DNA of 64,000 nt from the NCBI GenBank assembly GCA_029202405.1, contig CP119312.1, positions 1,493,001 to 1,557,000 of the forward strand, in the 5' to 3' direction. The translations under genes and the position numbers were made by a program. Source of the stretch: Candidatus Devosia phytovorans (GTDB taxonomy: Bacteria; Pseudomonadota; Alphaproteobacteria; Rhizobiales; Devosiaceae). Positions 8,574 to 18,284 of this stretch are shown here, piece after piece. Within the stretch, counting starts at the first letter, position 1; every line of letters starts with the position of its first letter. A model generated the notes under the pieces. It saw nothing but the letters and a program-made list of their open reading frames with translations. It was not told where the DNA came from and did not search any database.

Positions 8574-9719
8574 ATGACCGAGCAGAACAATGATGGCCTG
8601 ATGCCCTTTCACGCCATGGAAATCCTCAAGCGCGCCAAGGGTATAGAGGCAACGGGTCGGGTGGTCTGCCATCTCGAGGTCGGTGAGCCCGGTGCGCCGC
8701 CGGCGCCGAGGGTCATCGAAGCCGTGCGCCATGCGCTGCCCAATGCGCAGGGCTATACCAATTCCAAGGGCCTGATCGAGCTGCGTGAGGGGCTATCCGC
8801 CTATTACCACGCCCAGCACGGCGTGGCGGTCGATCCTGATTCCATCATCGCCACCATGGGCTCGTCCTCTGGCTTCATCATCGGCTTCCACACGGCCTTC
8901 AGGCCCGGCGCAAGGATCGCCATCACACGGCCGGGCTATCCGGCCTATGTGAACACGCTGCTCGGCCTCGGTTTCGGCATGGTGGAAATCCCGCTGACGG
9001 CAGCGAATGGCTGGCGGCTGACCGGGGCGGATATCGCTGCAGCCCACGCCGCCGAACCCTTCGAGGGCCTGCTGTTTGCCAGCCCGGCCAATCCGACGGG
9101 CGCGGCGGTCGATCGGGCGGGACTTGCCGATATCATTGCCACCTGCAAGCGGCTCGGCGTGCGGCTGATTTCGGACGAGATCTACCACGGGCTCGACTAT
9201 ACCGGCCCCTCGGTCAGCGCGCTGGAGCTGACGCGCGATGCCATCGTCATCAACTCCTTCTCGAAATACTATTGCATGACCGGCTGGCGCATTGGCTGGA
9301 TGGTACTCCCCGACGAGCTGATCCGCCGGGCCGAAATCCTGCAGCAGAACCTCTTCATCTCGGCGCCGACGCTGAGCCAGATCGCCGCGACGGTGGCATT
9401 GGGCGAGCGCGACTATGCCGAAGAGCAGAAGGCCGGTTACGCCGCAAACCGCACATTGCTCAACGACGGACTGCATGCCCTGGGTTTCGATATCGGCGCA
9501 CCCTCGGATGGGGCCTTCTATGCCTATGCCGGCATTTCCCGCTTCTCCAATAACTCGATGGATTTCTGCCAGCGCCTGCTCGACGAAGCCGGCGTCGCCG
9601 CCACGCCGGGTGTGGATTTCGACCGCACGGACGGTGCCAAGTTCGTCCGCTTCTCCTACGCCGGCAAGCGCGACACGGTGGAGCTGGCGCTGGAGCGGAT
9701 GAAGGGGTTTCTGAAGTAA
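8574..9719 (+). CDS. Class I/II PLP-dependent aminotransferase
   Basis: A 381-residue fold-type I aminotransferase. The PLP-binding lysine is Lys231 in INSFSKYYCMTGWRIGW; other cofactor residues are Asn173 (SPANPTG), Asp201 and Tyr204 (DEIYHG), and Arg239 for substrate carboxylate. The order of motifs fits the aspartate-aminotransferase-like subgroup. The amino-acid substrate cannot be told from sequence. The gene stands alone between a divergent DsbA-like gene and a membrane protein gene. Confidence 0.88.
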   Translation: MTEQNNDGLMPFHAMEILKRAKGIEATGRVVCHLEVGEPGAPPAPRVIEAVRHALPNAQGYTNSKGLIELREGLSAYYHAQHGVAVDPDSIIATMGSSSGFIIGFHTAFRPGARIAITRPGYPAYVNTLLGLGFGMVEIPLTAANGWRLTGADIAAAHAAEPFEGLLFASPANPTGAAVDRAGLADIIATCKRLGVRLISDEIYHGLDYTGPSVSALELTRDAIVINSFSKYYCMTGWRIGWMVLPDELIRRAEILQQNLFISAPTLSQIAATVALGERDYAEEQKAGYAANRTLLNDGLHALGFDIGAPSDGAFYAYAGISRFSNNSMDFCQRLLDEAGVAATPGVDFDRTDGAKFVRFSYAGKRDTVELALERMKGFLK

Positions 9720-9780
9720 CGCCGTACCCCGTGGCTGATTGTTGCTGATGTGGTAATCTGACCGGGCCGGCAGGACTAAG

Positions 9781-9797
9781 GATCTGCTTTGCAGATC
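9781..9797. repeat. Short perfect hairpin GATCTGC-TTT-GCAGATC
   Basis: A 7-bp perfect stem with a TTT loop between the aminotransferase and the DUF4386 gene. It is not followed by a T-run, so its role as a terminator is uncertain. Confidence 0.35.
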
Positions 9798-9855
9798 ATC
9801 GGGTCACAGGCGTCTTGCTGGCGAGCTCTTGGAGCTTGCGGAGGGGAGACACCAA

Positions 9856-10512
9856 ATGACCACGCTACAGCGTTCGACGGGACTCGCGATGATCGCGGTG
9901 CCCGTCGTCTTCATGGCCGCCTTTACCGGCCTGCAGATGAGTTTTCACTACCCCGACATCCTGCGCGAGCCGGCGGCCGATATTCTCGCCAGCTTCAGCG
10001 CCGGCGGACCCACGCTGCTCGCCACTTGGTACGTCTTCATGCTGTCGGCGCTGGCCTTCATTCCGGTAGGCGTCCTGAGCGGCCTCTGGCTTTGGCCGCG
10101 CCATTCGACCGCTGCCGCCTTTGCTGCCACTTTCGGCGTGCTGGCGGGCCTCGTGCAGGGGCTGGGCCTGTTGCGCTGGGTGGTGTTGGTGCCCAGCCTT
10201 GCGGCCACGGCAGGCGATCCGACAACAGAGGCCGTGTTCAATGCCTTCCACCTCTATGCCGGCGCCGGCATCGGCGAGCATTTCGGCTATTTGTTCACCG
10301 CACTCTGGACCGTTTCCGTCGCCATCGCGCTGATGGCCCGCTACCGAATCATCGCCTGGACCGGCGTCCTGCTGGCTCTCGGCATTGCAGCCGGCATGGC
10401 CGAACCGTTCGGATTTGCTGCGGCAGGCGCCATCAATGCCATCGCCTATACCGTGTGGGCGCTCTGGCTGGTCGTGCTGGGCGTGGTGGTCTTGCGGGAG
10501 CGCGCGGTCTAG
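9856..10512 (+). CDS. DUF4386-type integral membrane protein
   Basis: A 218-residue hydrophobic protein with about six predicted membrane segments, for example LAMIAVPVVFMAAFTGL near residues 10-26 and IAYTVWALWLVVLGVVVL at the C-terminus. The pattern fits the DUF4386 family, whose function is unknown. The ATG at 9856 has GGAGG about ten bases upstream. The downstream GNAT gene starts 27 bases after its stop, so the two may be co-transcribed. Confidence 0.65.
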   Translation: MTTLQRSTGLAMIAVPVVFMAAFTGLQMSFHYPDILREPAADILASFSAGGPTLLATWYVFMLSALAFIPVGVLSGLWLWPRHSTAAAFAATFGVLAGLVQGLGLLRWVVLVPSLAATAGDPTTEAVFNAFHLYAGAGIGEHFGYLFTALWTVSVAIALMARYRIIAWTGVLLALGIAAGMAEPFGFAAAGAINAIAYTVWALWLVVLGVVVLRERAV

Positions 10513-10539
10513 TCTGTCCGAAATCATTTTGGCAGACCC

Positions 10540-11040
10540 ATGATCCCGACCCTTCGCACCGACCGCCTGATTCTTCGTCCGCCCGTCATGGCTGATTTTC
10601 CGGCCTATCGAGACCTGATGATGTCGGAGCGCTCACGGTTCATGGGTGGGCCGTTCGACCTGCGCGGCGCCTGGGTCTCTTGGTGCCACGATGTGGCGCT
10701 CTGGAAACTGTTCGGCCATGGCGCCCTGATGATCGATATCGCGGAAACCGGCGTCTGCGTCGGTCAGATCGGCATCAACCACGGGCCGCTGTTTCCCGAA
10801 AAGGAGCTCGGCTGGCTGCTCTATGACGGCCATGAGGGCAGGGGTTATGCCACCGAAGCGGCCATTGCCATGCGCGGCTGGGCCTTTGGCACGCTGCAGC
10901 TCGAGACTCTTGTCAGCTATGTCGACGAGAACAACCGGGCGTCCATGGCGGTATGCGAGCGGCTGGGCGGGGTCGTCGATCCCGTTGCTGCCCGGCAGGA
11001 TGCGGAAGACGTGGTCTATCGCTACCGACGGCCGCAATGA
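10540..11040 (+). CDS. GNAT-family N-acetyltransferase, RimJ/RimL type
   Basis: A 166-residue acetyltransferase. The N-terminal RTDRLILRPP and the acetyl-CoA loop GHEGRGYATEAA (around residue 100) are typical of the RimJ/RimL subgroup, followed by ETLVSYVDENNRASMAVCERLG. The substrate could be a protein N-terminus, an amine or an antibiotic. A strong hairpin directly after the stop separates it from the convergent rne gene. Confidence 0.85.
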   Translation: MIPTLRTDRLILRPPVMADFPAYRDLMMSERSRFMGGPFDLRGAWVSWCHDVALWKLFGHGALMIDIAETGVCVGQIGINHGPLFPEKELGWLLYDGHEGRGYATEAAIAMRGWAFGTLQLETLVSYVDENNRASMAVCERLGGVVDPVAARQDAEDVVYRYRRPQ

Positions 11041-11073
11041 AAAAGGGCGGTCCGAGGACCGCCCTTTCTGTTT
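11041..11073. terminator. Bidirectional terminator between GNAT gene and rne
   Basis: AAAGGGCGGTC (11042-11052) pairs with GACCGCCCTTT (11057-11067) around a CGAG loop. CTGTTTCT follows on the plus strand and the A-rich start gives T-residues on the minus strand, so it can serve both convergent genes. Confidence 0.8.
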
Positions 11074-13758
11074 CTAGCCAAGGCCGAGGCGGCGCTGCCA
11101 CCAGCCGGCTTTTTTCTTGGGCGCTTCGGCCTCGCCTTCAGCCGGCTCTTCCTTGGGCGCGGCGCTGGAGGAGACCACGATGCCTTCGGCCGGCAGTTCC
11201 TTCTTCACGCGGCGCGACTTGGGTGCTTCGGCCGGGGCCTCCGCGACGGGTGCGGCGGCCGGTTCTGCTGCCACGGGGGCCGTTTCCGGAGCGGCCTGGG
11301 CCACGGCGACGGCTTCCACCGCCTCGGCGGCTTCGGCCTTGGGCTTGCGGGCGCGCGGCTTGCGCTTGGGCTTTTCCTCGGCGGCGGGCTCTTCGGCCGC
11401 AACAGGGGCTTCCACCGGCGCAGCGTCAACAGGCGCGGCTTCAGCGGTCTCTTCCACCTTCTTGCGGGTCCGTGGCTTGCGCTTGGGCTTTTCGGCCGGC
11501 GCAGGCGCTTCCTCGGCCGGCGCGGCTTCGGCTGCCGGGAGTTCGGTCTCGGCGGCGACGATGGCGGGCTGGGCCAGCAGGTCTTCGGCAACGGCCTCGG
11601 TCTGCTGTTCGCTCAGGCCCTCTTCGCCCGCGGAGGCAGGACGGGTACCGTCCTCGCCATCGCGGCGATTGCGGCGACCACCACGACGACCGCGACGGCG
11701 GCGCTTGCGGGGCTCGTCATCGCCATTGGCCTCTTCAGACGGACGGGCTGAGTCCTCGTCGACCTCGTCCTCGGCATCCTCGATGGCTTCGCCTTCGACA
11801 GCGGGAGCCTGGGCGGCGCGCTGCTGCTGCGGACGCTGGCCGCCTTCCTCGCGATCGGCACCGCCACGGCGGCGACGACGACGACGACGGCCACGGCCTT
11901 CGCCTTCACCGGCCTCGGCGGCTGCCGCGACGGGTGCCTCTTCGGCCTCTTCCTCGTCCTCGACAATGTCGTCATCGATATCGTCTTCGATGATGGCGCT
12001 GTCGACGCGCACATGTTCGGTGACGCGCTGGTCGGTATAGGTGTTGACGCGGGCCTCGCCCTTTTCGATGGCGAACTGGTGCCCCGTCATCTTGCTGTCG
12101 GCGGTGATGGTGATCGACAGCTGGTTGCGGATTTCCAGCGAGATCAGCGTCTCGCGCTTGAAGTTGAGCAGGTAGAGCGCGACTTCGACAGGCACGCGCA
12201 CGTTGACCGACTGGCCCTGGCGGCGCAGCACATGGTCTTCGATATGGCGCATGATCATCAGCGCCAGGCTTTCGGTGGAACGCACCAGGCCCGTGCCGTC
12301 GCAGATCGGGCACTTGTGCGTGGAGCTTTCGACGACGCCGAAGCGGATGCGCTGGCGGCTCATTTCCATCAGGCCGAAATGGCTGATGCGGCCGACCTGG
12401 ATGCGGGCGCGATCGTCCTTGAGCGCGTCCTTGAGACGGCGCTCGACGGCGCGATTGGACCGGTTCTCCATCATGTCGATGAAGTCGATGACGATCAGGC
12501 CTGCCAGATCGCGCAGGCGCAACTGGCGGGCCACTTCATCGGCGGCCTCCAGATTGGTCTGGAGCGCGGTGTCCTCGATATTGTGCTCCTTGGTGGAGCG
12601 GCCCGAGTTCACGTCGATGGAGACGAGCGCTTCGGTCGGGTTGATGACGATATAGCCGCCAGAGGGCAGGGTGACCGTCGGCGAGAACATCGAGTCGAGC
12701 TGGGATTCGATGTTGAACTTGGAAAAGAGCGGCTGATCTTCCTTGTAGAGCTGCACGTTCTTGGCGTGGCTCGGCATGATCATGCGCATGAAGTCCTTGG
12801 CCTCGCGGAAGGCATCGTCGCCCGCCACGAAAACCTCGTCGATGTCCTTGTTGTAGAGGTCGCGAATGGTCCGCTTGATCAGCGAGCCTTCCTCGTAGAC
12901 GAGGCACGGAGCCTGCGACTTGAGCGTGAGTTCGCGCACCGATTCCCACAGGCGCATCAGATATTCGAAATCGCGCTTCACTTCGGCCTTGGTGCGGGAG
13001 GCACCGGCCGTGCGCAGGATCACGCCCATGCCCTGGGGCACTTCGAGGTCCGAGGTGATTTCCTTGAGGCGCTTGCGATCGGCAGCATTGGTGATCTTGC
13101 GCGAAATGCCGCCGCCACGGGCGGTGTTGGGCATCAGCACGGAATAACGACCGGCCAGCGACAGATAGGTGGTGAGGGCCGCGCCCTTGTTGCCGCGCTC
13201 TTCCTTGACGACCTGTACCAGCATGACCTGCCGGCGCTTGATCACTTCCTGGATCTTGTAGTGGCGACGGCTCGGGCTCTGGCGGCGACGTTCCGGCACT
13301 TCCTCGAGCGCATCCGCGCCACCGATCGATTCGACGGGCTCGGAATTGGCCGGGGCCTGCTCGATGTGGCTTTCTTCTTCGTGCTCCTGCGGATCGGCCT
13401 CGGCGTCGGGCTCGGTCACGCCTTCGGGCAGCGAGATCGCTTCGTCGGCTTCATCGTGATGATCTTCCTCGGCCTCTTCGTCGCGCAGCAGGGCTTCGCG
13501 GTCGGCAACGGGGATCTGGTAATAGTCAGGGTGGATTTCGCTGAAGGCGAGGAAGCCGTGGCGGTTGCCGCCATATTCGACGAAAGCGGCCTGCAGGGAC
13601 GGCTCAACGCGCGTGACCTTGGCGAGGTAGATATTGCCCCGCAACTGCTGACGCTGGGCCGATTCGAAGTCGAACTCCTCGATCCTGTTACCTGCAGTGA
13701 CGACGATCCGTGTTTCTTCCGGGTGGATGGCATCCACCAGCATTCTCTTGGTAGCCAT
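11074..13758 (-). CDS. rne: Ribonuclease E
   Basis: An 894-residue endoribonuclease that starts mRNA decay and processes rRNA and tRNA. The N-terminal catalytic half has the S1-like RNA-binding region (EPSLQAAFVEYGGNRHGFL), the DNase-like site with SIDVNSGRSTKEHNIEDTA and LIVIDFIDM carrying the catalytic aspartates, and the zinc-link KCPICDGTG near residue 482. The C-terminal half (from about 590) is low-complexity, with Arg-rich blocks (GRGRRRRRRRRGG) and Ala/Glu/Pro stretches that would scaffold a degradosome. It ends in KKAGWWQRRLGLG, like the PNPase-binding GWW peptide of Caulobacter RNase E. ATG 13758 has GGAG seven bases in front. Confidence 0.96.
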   Translation of the reverse strand: MATKRMLVDAIHPEETRIVVTAGNRIEEFDFESAQRQQLRGNIYLAKVTRVEPSLQAAFVEYGGNRHGFLAFSEIHPDYYQIPVADREALLRDEEAEEDHHDEADEAISLPEGVTEPDAEADPQEHEEESHIEQAPANSEPVESIGGADALEEVPERRRQSPSRRHYKIQEVIKRRQVMLVQVVKEERGNKGAALTTYLSLAGRYSVLMPNTARGGGISRKITNAADRKRLKEITSDLEVPQGMGVILRTAGASRTKAEVKRDFEYLMRLWESVRELTLKSQAPCLVYEEGSLIKRTIRDLYNKDIDEVFVAGDDAFREAKDFMRMIMPSHAKNVQLYKEDQPLFSKFNIESQLDSMFSPTVTLPSGGYIVINPTEALVSIDVNSGRSTKEHNIEDTALQTNLEAADEVARQLRLRDLAGLIVIDFIDMMENRSNRAVERRLKDALKDDRARIQVGRISHFGLMEMSRQRIRFGVVESSTHKCPICDGTGLVRSTESLALMIMRHIEDHVLRRQGQSVNVRVPVEVALYLLNFKRETLISLEIRNQLSITITADSKMTGHQFAIEKGEARVNTYTDQRVTEHVRVDSAIIEDDIDDDIVEDEEEAEEAPVAAAAEAGEGEGRGRRRRRRRRGGADREEGGQRPQQQRAAQAPAVEGEAIEDAEDEVDEDSARPSEEANGDDEPRKRRRRGRRGGRRNRRDGEDGTRPASAGEEGLSEQQTEAVAEDLLAQPAIVAAETELPAAEAAPAEEAPAPAEKPKRKPRTRKKVEETAEAAPVDAAPVEAPVAAEEPAAEEKPKRKPRARKPKAEAAEAVEAVAVAQAAPETAPVAAEPAAAPVAEAPAEAPKSRRVKKELPAEGIVVSSSAAPKEEPAEGEAEAPKKKAGWWQRRLGLG

Positions 13759-14355
13759 AATGAACTCCGCGCGCTCGCGCGCCGACAAGAGGCCGCCGGG
13801 AAACCGGCGTGCTTGCTGTGGCGCTGTGCGAGGCGAATGGTTTGGGATTGGTGGCGCTCTGAAGCTCTGCCTTGCTGGCGCCGGTCGTAATGGTCATGGC
13901 CGAAAGATGCTGCGTGACAAAGCGGCAATCGGAATATTCGATCGCGTCGCGCTGTGTCCGCTTGCGGGCCATCTGACCTCTTCCTATTGGGCCGCCACGT
14001 GGCAGCCGTCCGGTCCTTGCGAACCGGAATTCTTCAACGAAGCGATGGATTTGCCGCTTCTGGACCGACTTCGGGGGATAACTCTTCGTCCCCTGGGCCG
14101 TCCCCTCTCCGCAACTCTGATCCGGGGCCCTTCGGCCGACTGGATTGGTACTGCGGAAAGCATGCGCTTCCTTTTAAGCGTGTAGGGATGTTGCGTCCGA
14201 TTGGCAACAGGAAAGTCGAAACCACGGGTACGCCGACATTTCACTCCAGCTTTATTGGCCCGTTTCGCAAATCATCGCATAAGAGCGCTCGCGCCGCAGA
14301 ATCGCCAGACCAGCGTGGCTGATGCGGCAGAGGTGTTTGTGGGGCCGGTCCGCTG
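13759..14355. other. Divergent rne/amiC intergenic region, probable rne leader
   Basis: Nearly 600 bases without a credible gene. The frames that cross it have no family resemblance. On the minus strand it can fold locally, for example CCGGT...ACCGG at 14009-14026. RNase E genes often have long self-regulating leaders, so this is a fair interpretation. I could not pick a convincing promoter for either gene. Confidence 0.45.
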
Positions 14356-15612
14356 TTGCTGAAATCCATCCGACTGTTGATTGTGCCACTCGCCGCGGTC
14401 CTGCTGGCCGGGCTTGCCATCGGTGTTCCCGCGCAAGACGCGGCGCCAGTGGCGCCCGCCGCCGCTGTTGCGCTGCCCAATGTCATGGATGTGCGCGTGT
14501 CGGCCACCCCAGAGCGCTCGCGCCTCATTATCGATCTTGCCTCCAAGACCGAATTTGCCATGGTCTCGATGTCCGGGCCCGACCGCATCGCTATCGACGT
14601 GCGCGCTGCAACCTTCTCGGTTCCCGAACCATCGGGCGAGCCGGCAGGCGAGGGTGACATGATCTCGGGCTATACGGTGGAGCAGGCGGCGCCCGACCGC
14701 GTGCGCACCATCCTCTCCCTCTCCGAGCCGGCCCAGGTGCAGCAGGCCTATGTGCTCGATCCCTTCGAGGGTCAGCCGGCGCGCCTCGTGGTCGATATCA
14801 TTCCTGCTACCGCCGAAGAGTTCACCGCCAATGTCGCCCGTGACGCAGCGGCCTCCAGCACGGCAACCCCGCCGGTCGCCGATACATCGACGCCCGCCGG
14901 CGGTTCCGAAATTGCCGCCGTCACCAAACCGCTGGTCGTCATCGATCCCGGCCATGGCGGCATCGACAGCGGCGCCGAAGCCTCCAATGGCATCAAGGAA
15001 AAGGACATTGTTCTGTCCTTTGCCCTGCGCCTGCAGGAGCTGCTGGTCGAGTCGGGCCGCTTTGATGTGGCCCTGACGCGCGAGGACGATACTTTCCTGC
15101 GCCTCGAAGAGCGCGTGGCACTCGCCCGCACCAACAAAGCCGACATTTTCATCTCGCTCCATGCCGACAGCTTTCAGCAGCCCGAAATTCGCGGTGCCAG
15201 CGTTTATACGCGGGACGAGAACGCCACCGACGTGCTGGACAAGGTCCTGGCGGACAACGAGAACAAGACCGACGTCATCGCTGGTTTCGCCATGCCGCAA
15301 ATGGCGCCGGAGGTGGTCGATATCCTGCTCGATTTGATGCGCCGCGAGATGCGGCATCAGTCCTGGATGGCGGCGCAAGCCATCGTCCACCAGCTCGAGC
15401 CAAGCGTGGAACTGCGACGGTTCCCGGTGCGGCAGGCCGATTTCTTCGTGCTGCAATCGCCCGATGTTCCGTCGGTTCTCATCGAGCTGGGCTTTCTCAG
15501 CAATGCCGACGACATGGCAAACCTGTTGCGTGGCGACTGGCAGGATCGTACCGCCAATGCCTTGGCGCGCGGCATATCGAGCTATTTCGACAGCCTGGTC
15601 GCCGAACAGTGA
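14356..15612 (+). CDS. amiC: N-acetylmuramoyl-L-alanine amidase (AMIN + Amidase_3)
   Basis: A 418-residue periplasmic amidase that cleaves the stem peptide from muramic acid during septum splitting. A signal sequence (residues 1-27, ending VPAQ) is followed by an AMIN domain (about 40-150), a linker rich in Ala/Thr/Pro, and an Amidase_3 domain. Zinc and catalytic residues are visible: His200 in DPGHGG, Glu in NGIKEKD, His near 268 in SLHAD, and Glu near 377 in LIELGFLSN. The first usable codon is the TTG at 14356; no clear ribosome-binding site is near it. mrcA follows after 158 bases. Confidence 0.93.
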   Translation: MLKSIRLLIVPLAAVLLAGLAIGVPAQDAAPVAPAAAVALPNVMDVRVSATPERSRLIIDLASKTEFAMVSMSGPDRIAIDVRAATFSVPEPSGEPAGEGDMISGYTVEQAAPDRVRTILSLSEPAQVQQAYVLDPFEGQPARLVVDIIPATAEEFTANVARDAAASSTATPPVADTSTPAGGSEIAAVTKPLVVIDPGHGGIDSGAEASNGIKEKDIVLSFALRLQELLVESGRFDVALTREDDTFLRLEERVALARTNKADIFISLHADSFQQPEIRGASVYTRDENATDVLDKVLADNENKTDVIAGFAMPQMAPEVVDILLDLMRREMRHQSWMAAQAIVHQLEPSVELRRFPVRQADFFVLQSPDVPSVLIELGFLSNADDMANLLRGDWQDRTANALARGISSYFDSLVAEQ

Positions 15613-15770
15613 TGTGATAATTCCGCCACCCTGCGCGGCAACTGCTTGAGAGCCACTACTTTGTTGGTGCGATCTGCTATGATTCTGGAGTGAATCCGGT
15701 GCGTTTGGGGGCAAGCGCTGTGGTTCGGATTTGCGGCGGCCAAACGGCTTGCCGGGAGAGATAAGACTAT

Positions 15771-18284
15771 ATGCTGCGCTTGCTCGGCTGGATTTTTGGT
15801 TTTGGGATGTTCGCGGCACTGGCCGGGATCGGCGTTGCCGCCATCTATCTCACGACCGTCGCCGCAGAATTGCCCGACTATACCGTGCTCAAGGATTATC
15901 AGCCGCCGGTGACCACGCGCGTTCATGCGGCGGATGGCACCTTGCTGGCCGAATTTGCCCGCGAACGCCGTCTGTTCCAGCCGATTGAGACCATGCCGCC
16001 GCTTTTGGTGCATGCCTTCCTCTCGGCAGAAGACAAGGATTTCTACAGCCATGGCGGCATTGCCATTGACGGCGTGTTCCGCGCCCTGCGCGACAACGTT
16101 CTGGCCCGCATGGACGGCAATAGCGCCATCCAGGGCGGCGGCTCTTCGATCACTCAGCAGGTCGCCAAGAATTTCCTCCTGAGCTCCGAGCAGACCTGGG
16201 ACCGCAAGATCCAGGAAGCGCTGCTCGCCATCCGCATCGAGTCGACCTTTTCCAAGGACCGTATCCTCGAACTCTATCTCAACGAGATTTTCCTCGGGCT
16301 GAACTCCTATGGCGTGGCTGCGGCAGCGCTCAACTATTTCGACAAGGCGCTCTACGAGCTGACGCTGAGCGAAGCGGCCTATATCGCTGCATTGCCCAAG
16401 GGCCCGAACAACTACCACCCCTTCCGCCGCCCGCAGGCCGCCATCGAGCGCCGCAACTGGGTGATCGATCGCATGGTCGAAAATGGCTATGCGACCGCGG
16501 AAGAAGCTGCCAGCGCCAAGGACGAGCCACTCAATGTCAGCCCGCGCGCCGGTGGCAGCCAGCTCTACCAGGCCGAGTATTTCACCGAGGAAGTGCGTCG
16601 CGAGCTGGCCAAGCTCTATGGTGAGGACCAGCTCTATGGTGGGGGACTGTCGGTTCGCACCACGCTCGAGCCGCGGCTGCAGGAATATGCCCGCCGGGCG
16701 CTGATGGACGGTCTGATTTCCTACGATCACACCAAGGGTTTTCGCGAGCCGGTTGCTTCCATCGAAATCGGCGAAGACTGGGGCGCTGACGTCGCCAAGA
16801 TCGTGCCGCTAAGCGACGTGCCGGAATGGCAGCTCGCCGTGGTGCTCGAAATGAACGGCAACGAGGCGCAGATTGGCCTGCGTCCGGATAGTCTCGCTGG
16901 CGGCGCCGTTGGCGACGAACGTACGATCGGCACTCTGTCCGGCCCCGAGATCAAATGGGTTTCGCGCTCGCTCGACAGCTTCCTCAAGATTGGCGACGTG
17001 GTCTATGTCTCGCCGGTTTCCGGCAAGACCGGCATCTATACGCTCGAACAGATTCCCGAGATCGAGGGCGCGCTGGTGGCCATGGATCCGCGCACAGGCC
17101 GGGTGCTGGCCATGGTGGGTGGCTTCTCCTATGCCCTCAGCGAGTTCAACCGCGCCACGCAGGCGCTGCGCCAGCCGGGTTCATCCTTCAAGCCCATCGT
17201 TTATGCCGCAGCGCTCGACAATGGCTATACGCCGGCTTCGGTCGTGCTCGATGCGCCCGTGGAAATCCGCAATGGCGACGGTTCCATCTGGCGCCCGGAG
17301 AACTACGCCCAGGAGTTCTATGGCCCGCAGACACTGCGTCGCGGCATCGAGCGTAGCCGAAACGTCATGACCGTTCGTCTGGCCAAGGATATCGGCATGC
17401 CGCTGGTCTCCGAATATGCCCGGCTGTTCGGCGTCTATGATTCCATGCAGCCAGTGCTGGCCATGGCGCTGGGTGCCGGCGAGACCACCGACATGCGGAT
17501 GACCGCGGCCTATGCGACCATTGCCAATGGCGGCCGCAAAATCGTGCCGACGCTGATCGACCGCGTGCAGGACCGTTACGGCGTTACCGTCTACAAGCAT
17601 GACCAGCGTCTATGCCAGGAATGCGAGGCCGCATCCTGGATGGGGCAGGGCGAGCCGGTGATCATCGATAATCGCGAGCAGGTGCTCGATCCGATGACGG
17701 CCTACCAGATCACGTCCATGATGGAAGGCGTCGTGGAGCGCGGTACCGGCACCGCCGCCAAGGCGCTCAACCGTCCCGTGGCCGGCAAGACCGGTACCAC
17801 CAATGACTACAAGGACGCCTGGTTCGTCGGCTTCACGCCCGAGCTCGCCGTTGGCGTCTATGTCGGCTACGATCAGCCGCGCTCGATGGGGCGCTCGGTG
17901 ACCGGCGGTACCTTCTCGGTCAATATATTCACCGATTTCATGGCCAAGGCGCTCGAGGGCGAACCAGCCACGCCGTTCGTCAAGCCGGCCGGCATGACCA
18001 CGGCCTGGATCAATCCCAATTCTGGCGTCAAGGCCTTCGAGGGTGAGTCGGGTATCGAGGAAGCGTTCAAGCCGGGCACCGGTCCCAATTCGATGACGTC
18101 GGTCATCGGCATCGACGTCAATACCTATGATGCCATCCAGCGTCAGCAGATGATGCAGCAGCAGTATGATTCCGGCTTCGTCGATCAGCCCGCACAACCG
18201 GCGCAGCAGCAGGGTCAGCCGGTCTATGACCGGACGACGGGCGAGTGGGTCTATCCGGCGCCGGGGCGCGGCGGCCTGTTCTGA
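15771..18284 (+). CDS. mrcA: Penicillin-binding protein 1A
   Basis: An 837-residue bifunctional peptidoglycan synthase anchored by an N-terminal membrane segment (residues 2-25). The GT51 glycosyltransferase domain has AEDKDFYSHGG (near 87) and GGGSSITQQVAKN. The transpeptidase domain has the catalytic SSFK (near 472), SRN (near 529) and KTGTT (near 673) motifs. The tail is rich in Gln and Pro. The gene sits between amiC and prfB, separated from the latter by two additional genes. Its stop codon overlaps the next start (TGATG). Confidence 0.96.
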   Translation: MLRLLGWIFGFGMFAALAGIGVAAIYLTTVAAELPDYTVLKDYQPPVTTRVHAADGTLLAEFARERRLFQPIETMPPLLVHAFLSAEDKDFYSHGGIAIDGVFRALRDNVLARMDGNSAIQGGGSSITQQVAKNFLLSSEQTWDRKIQEALLAIRIESTFSKDRILELYLNEIFLGLNSYGVAAAALNYFDKALYELTLSEAAYIAALPKGPNNYHPFRRPQAAIERRNWVIDRMVENGYATAEEAASAKDEPLNVSPRAGGSQLYQAEYFTEEVRRELAKLYGEDQLYGGGLSVRTTLEPRLQEYARRALMDGLISYDHTKGFREPVASIEIGEDWGADVAKIVPLSDVPEWQLAVVLEMNGNEAQIGLRPDSLAGGAVGDERTIGTLSGPEIKWVSRSLDSFLKIGDVVYVSPVSGKTGIYTLEQIPEIEGALVAMDPRTGRVLAMVGGFSYALSEFNRATQALRQPGSSFKPIVYAAALDNGYTPASVVLDAPVEIRNGDGSIWRPENYAQEFYGPQTLRRGIERSRNVMTVRLAKDIGMPLVSEYARLFGVYDSMQPVLAMALGAGETTDMRMTAAYATIANGGRKIVPTLIDRVQDRYGVTVYKHDQRLCQECEAASWMGQGEPVIIDNREQVLDPMTAYQITSMMEGVVERGTGTAAKALNRPVAGKTGTTNDYKDAWFVGFTPELAVGVYVGYDQPRSMGRSVTGGTFSVNIFTDFMAKALEGEPATPFVKPAGMTTAWINPNSGVKAFEGESGIEEAFKPGTGPNSMTSVIGIDVNTYDAIQRQQMMQQQYDSGFVDQPAQPAQQQGQPVYDRTTGEWVYPAPGRGGLF

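Noticed and set aside
12013..13890. A 625-codon open frame on the plus strand opposite rne
   Set aside because: It is the complement of the conserved RNase E catalytic domain; high GC keeps antisense frames open. No family resemblance.
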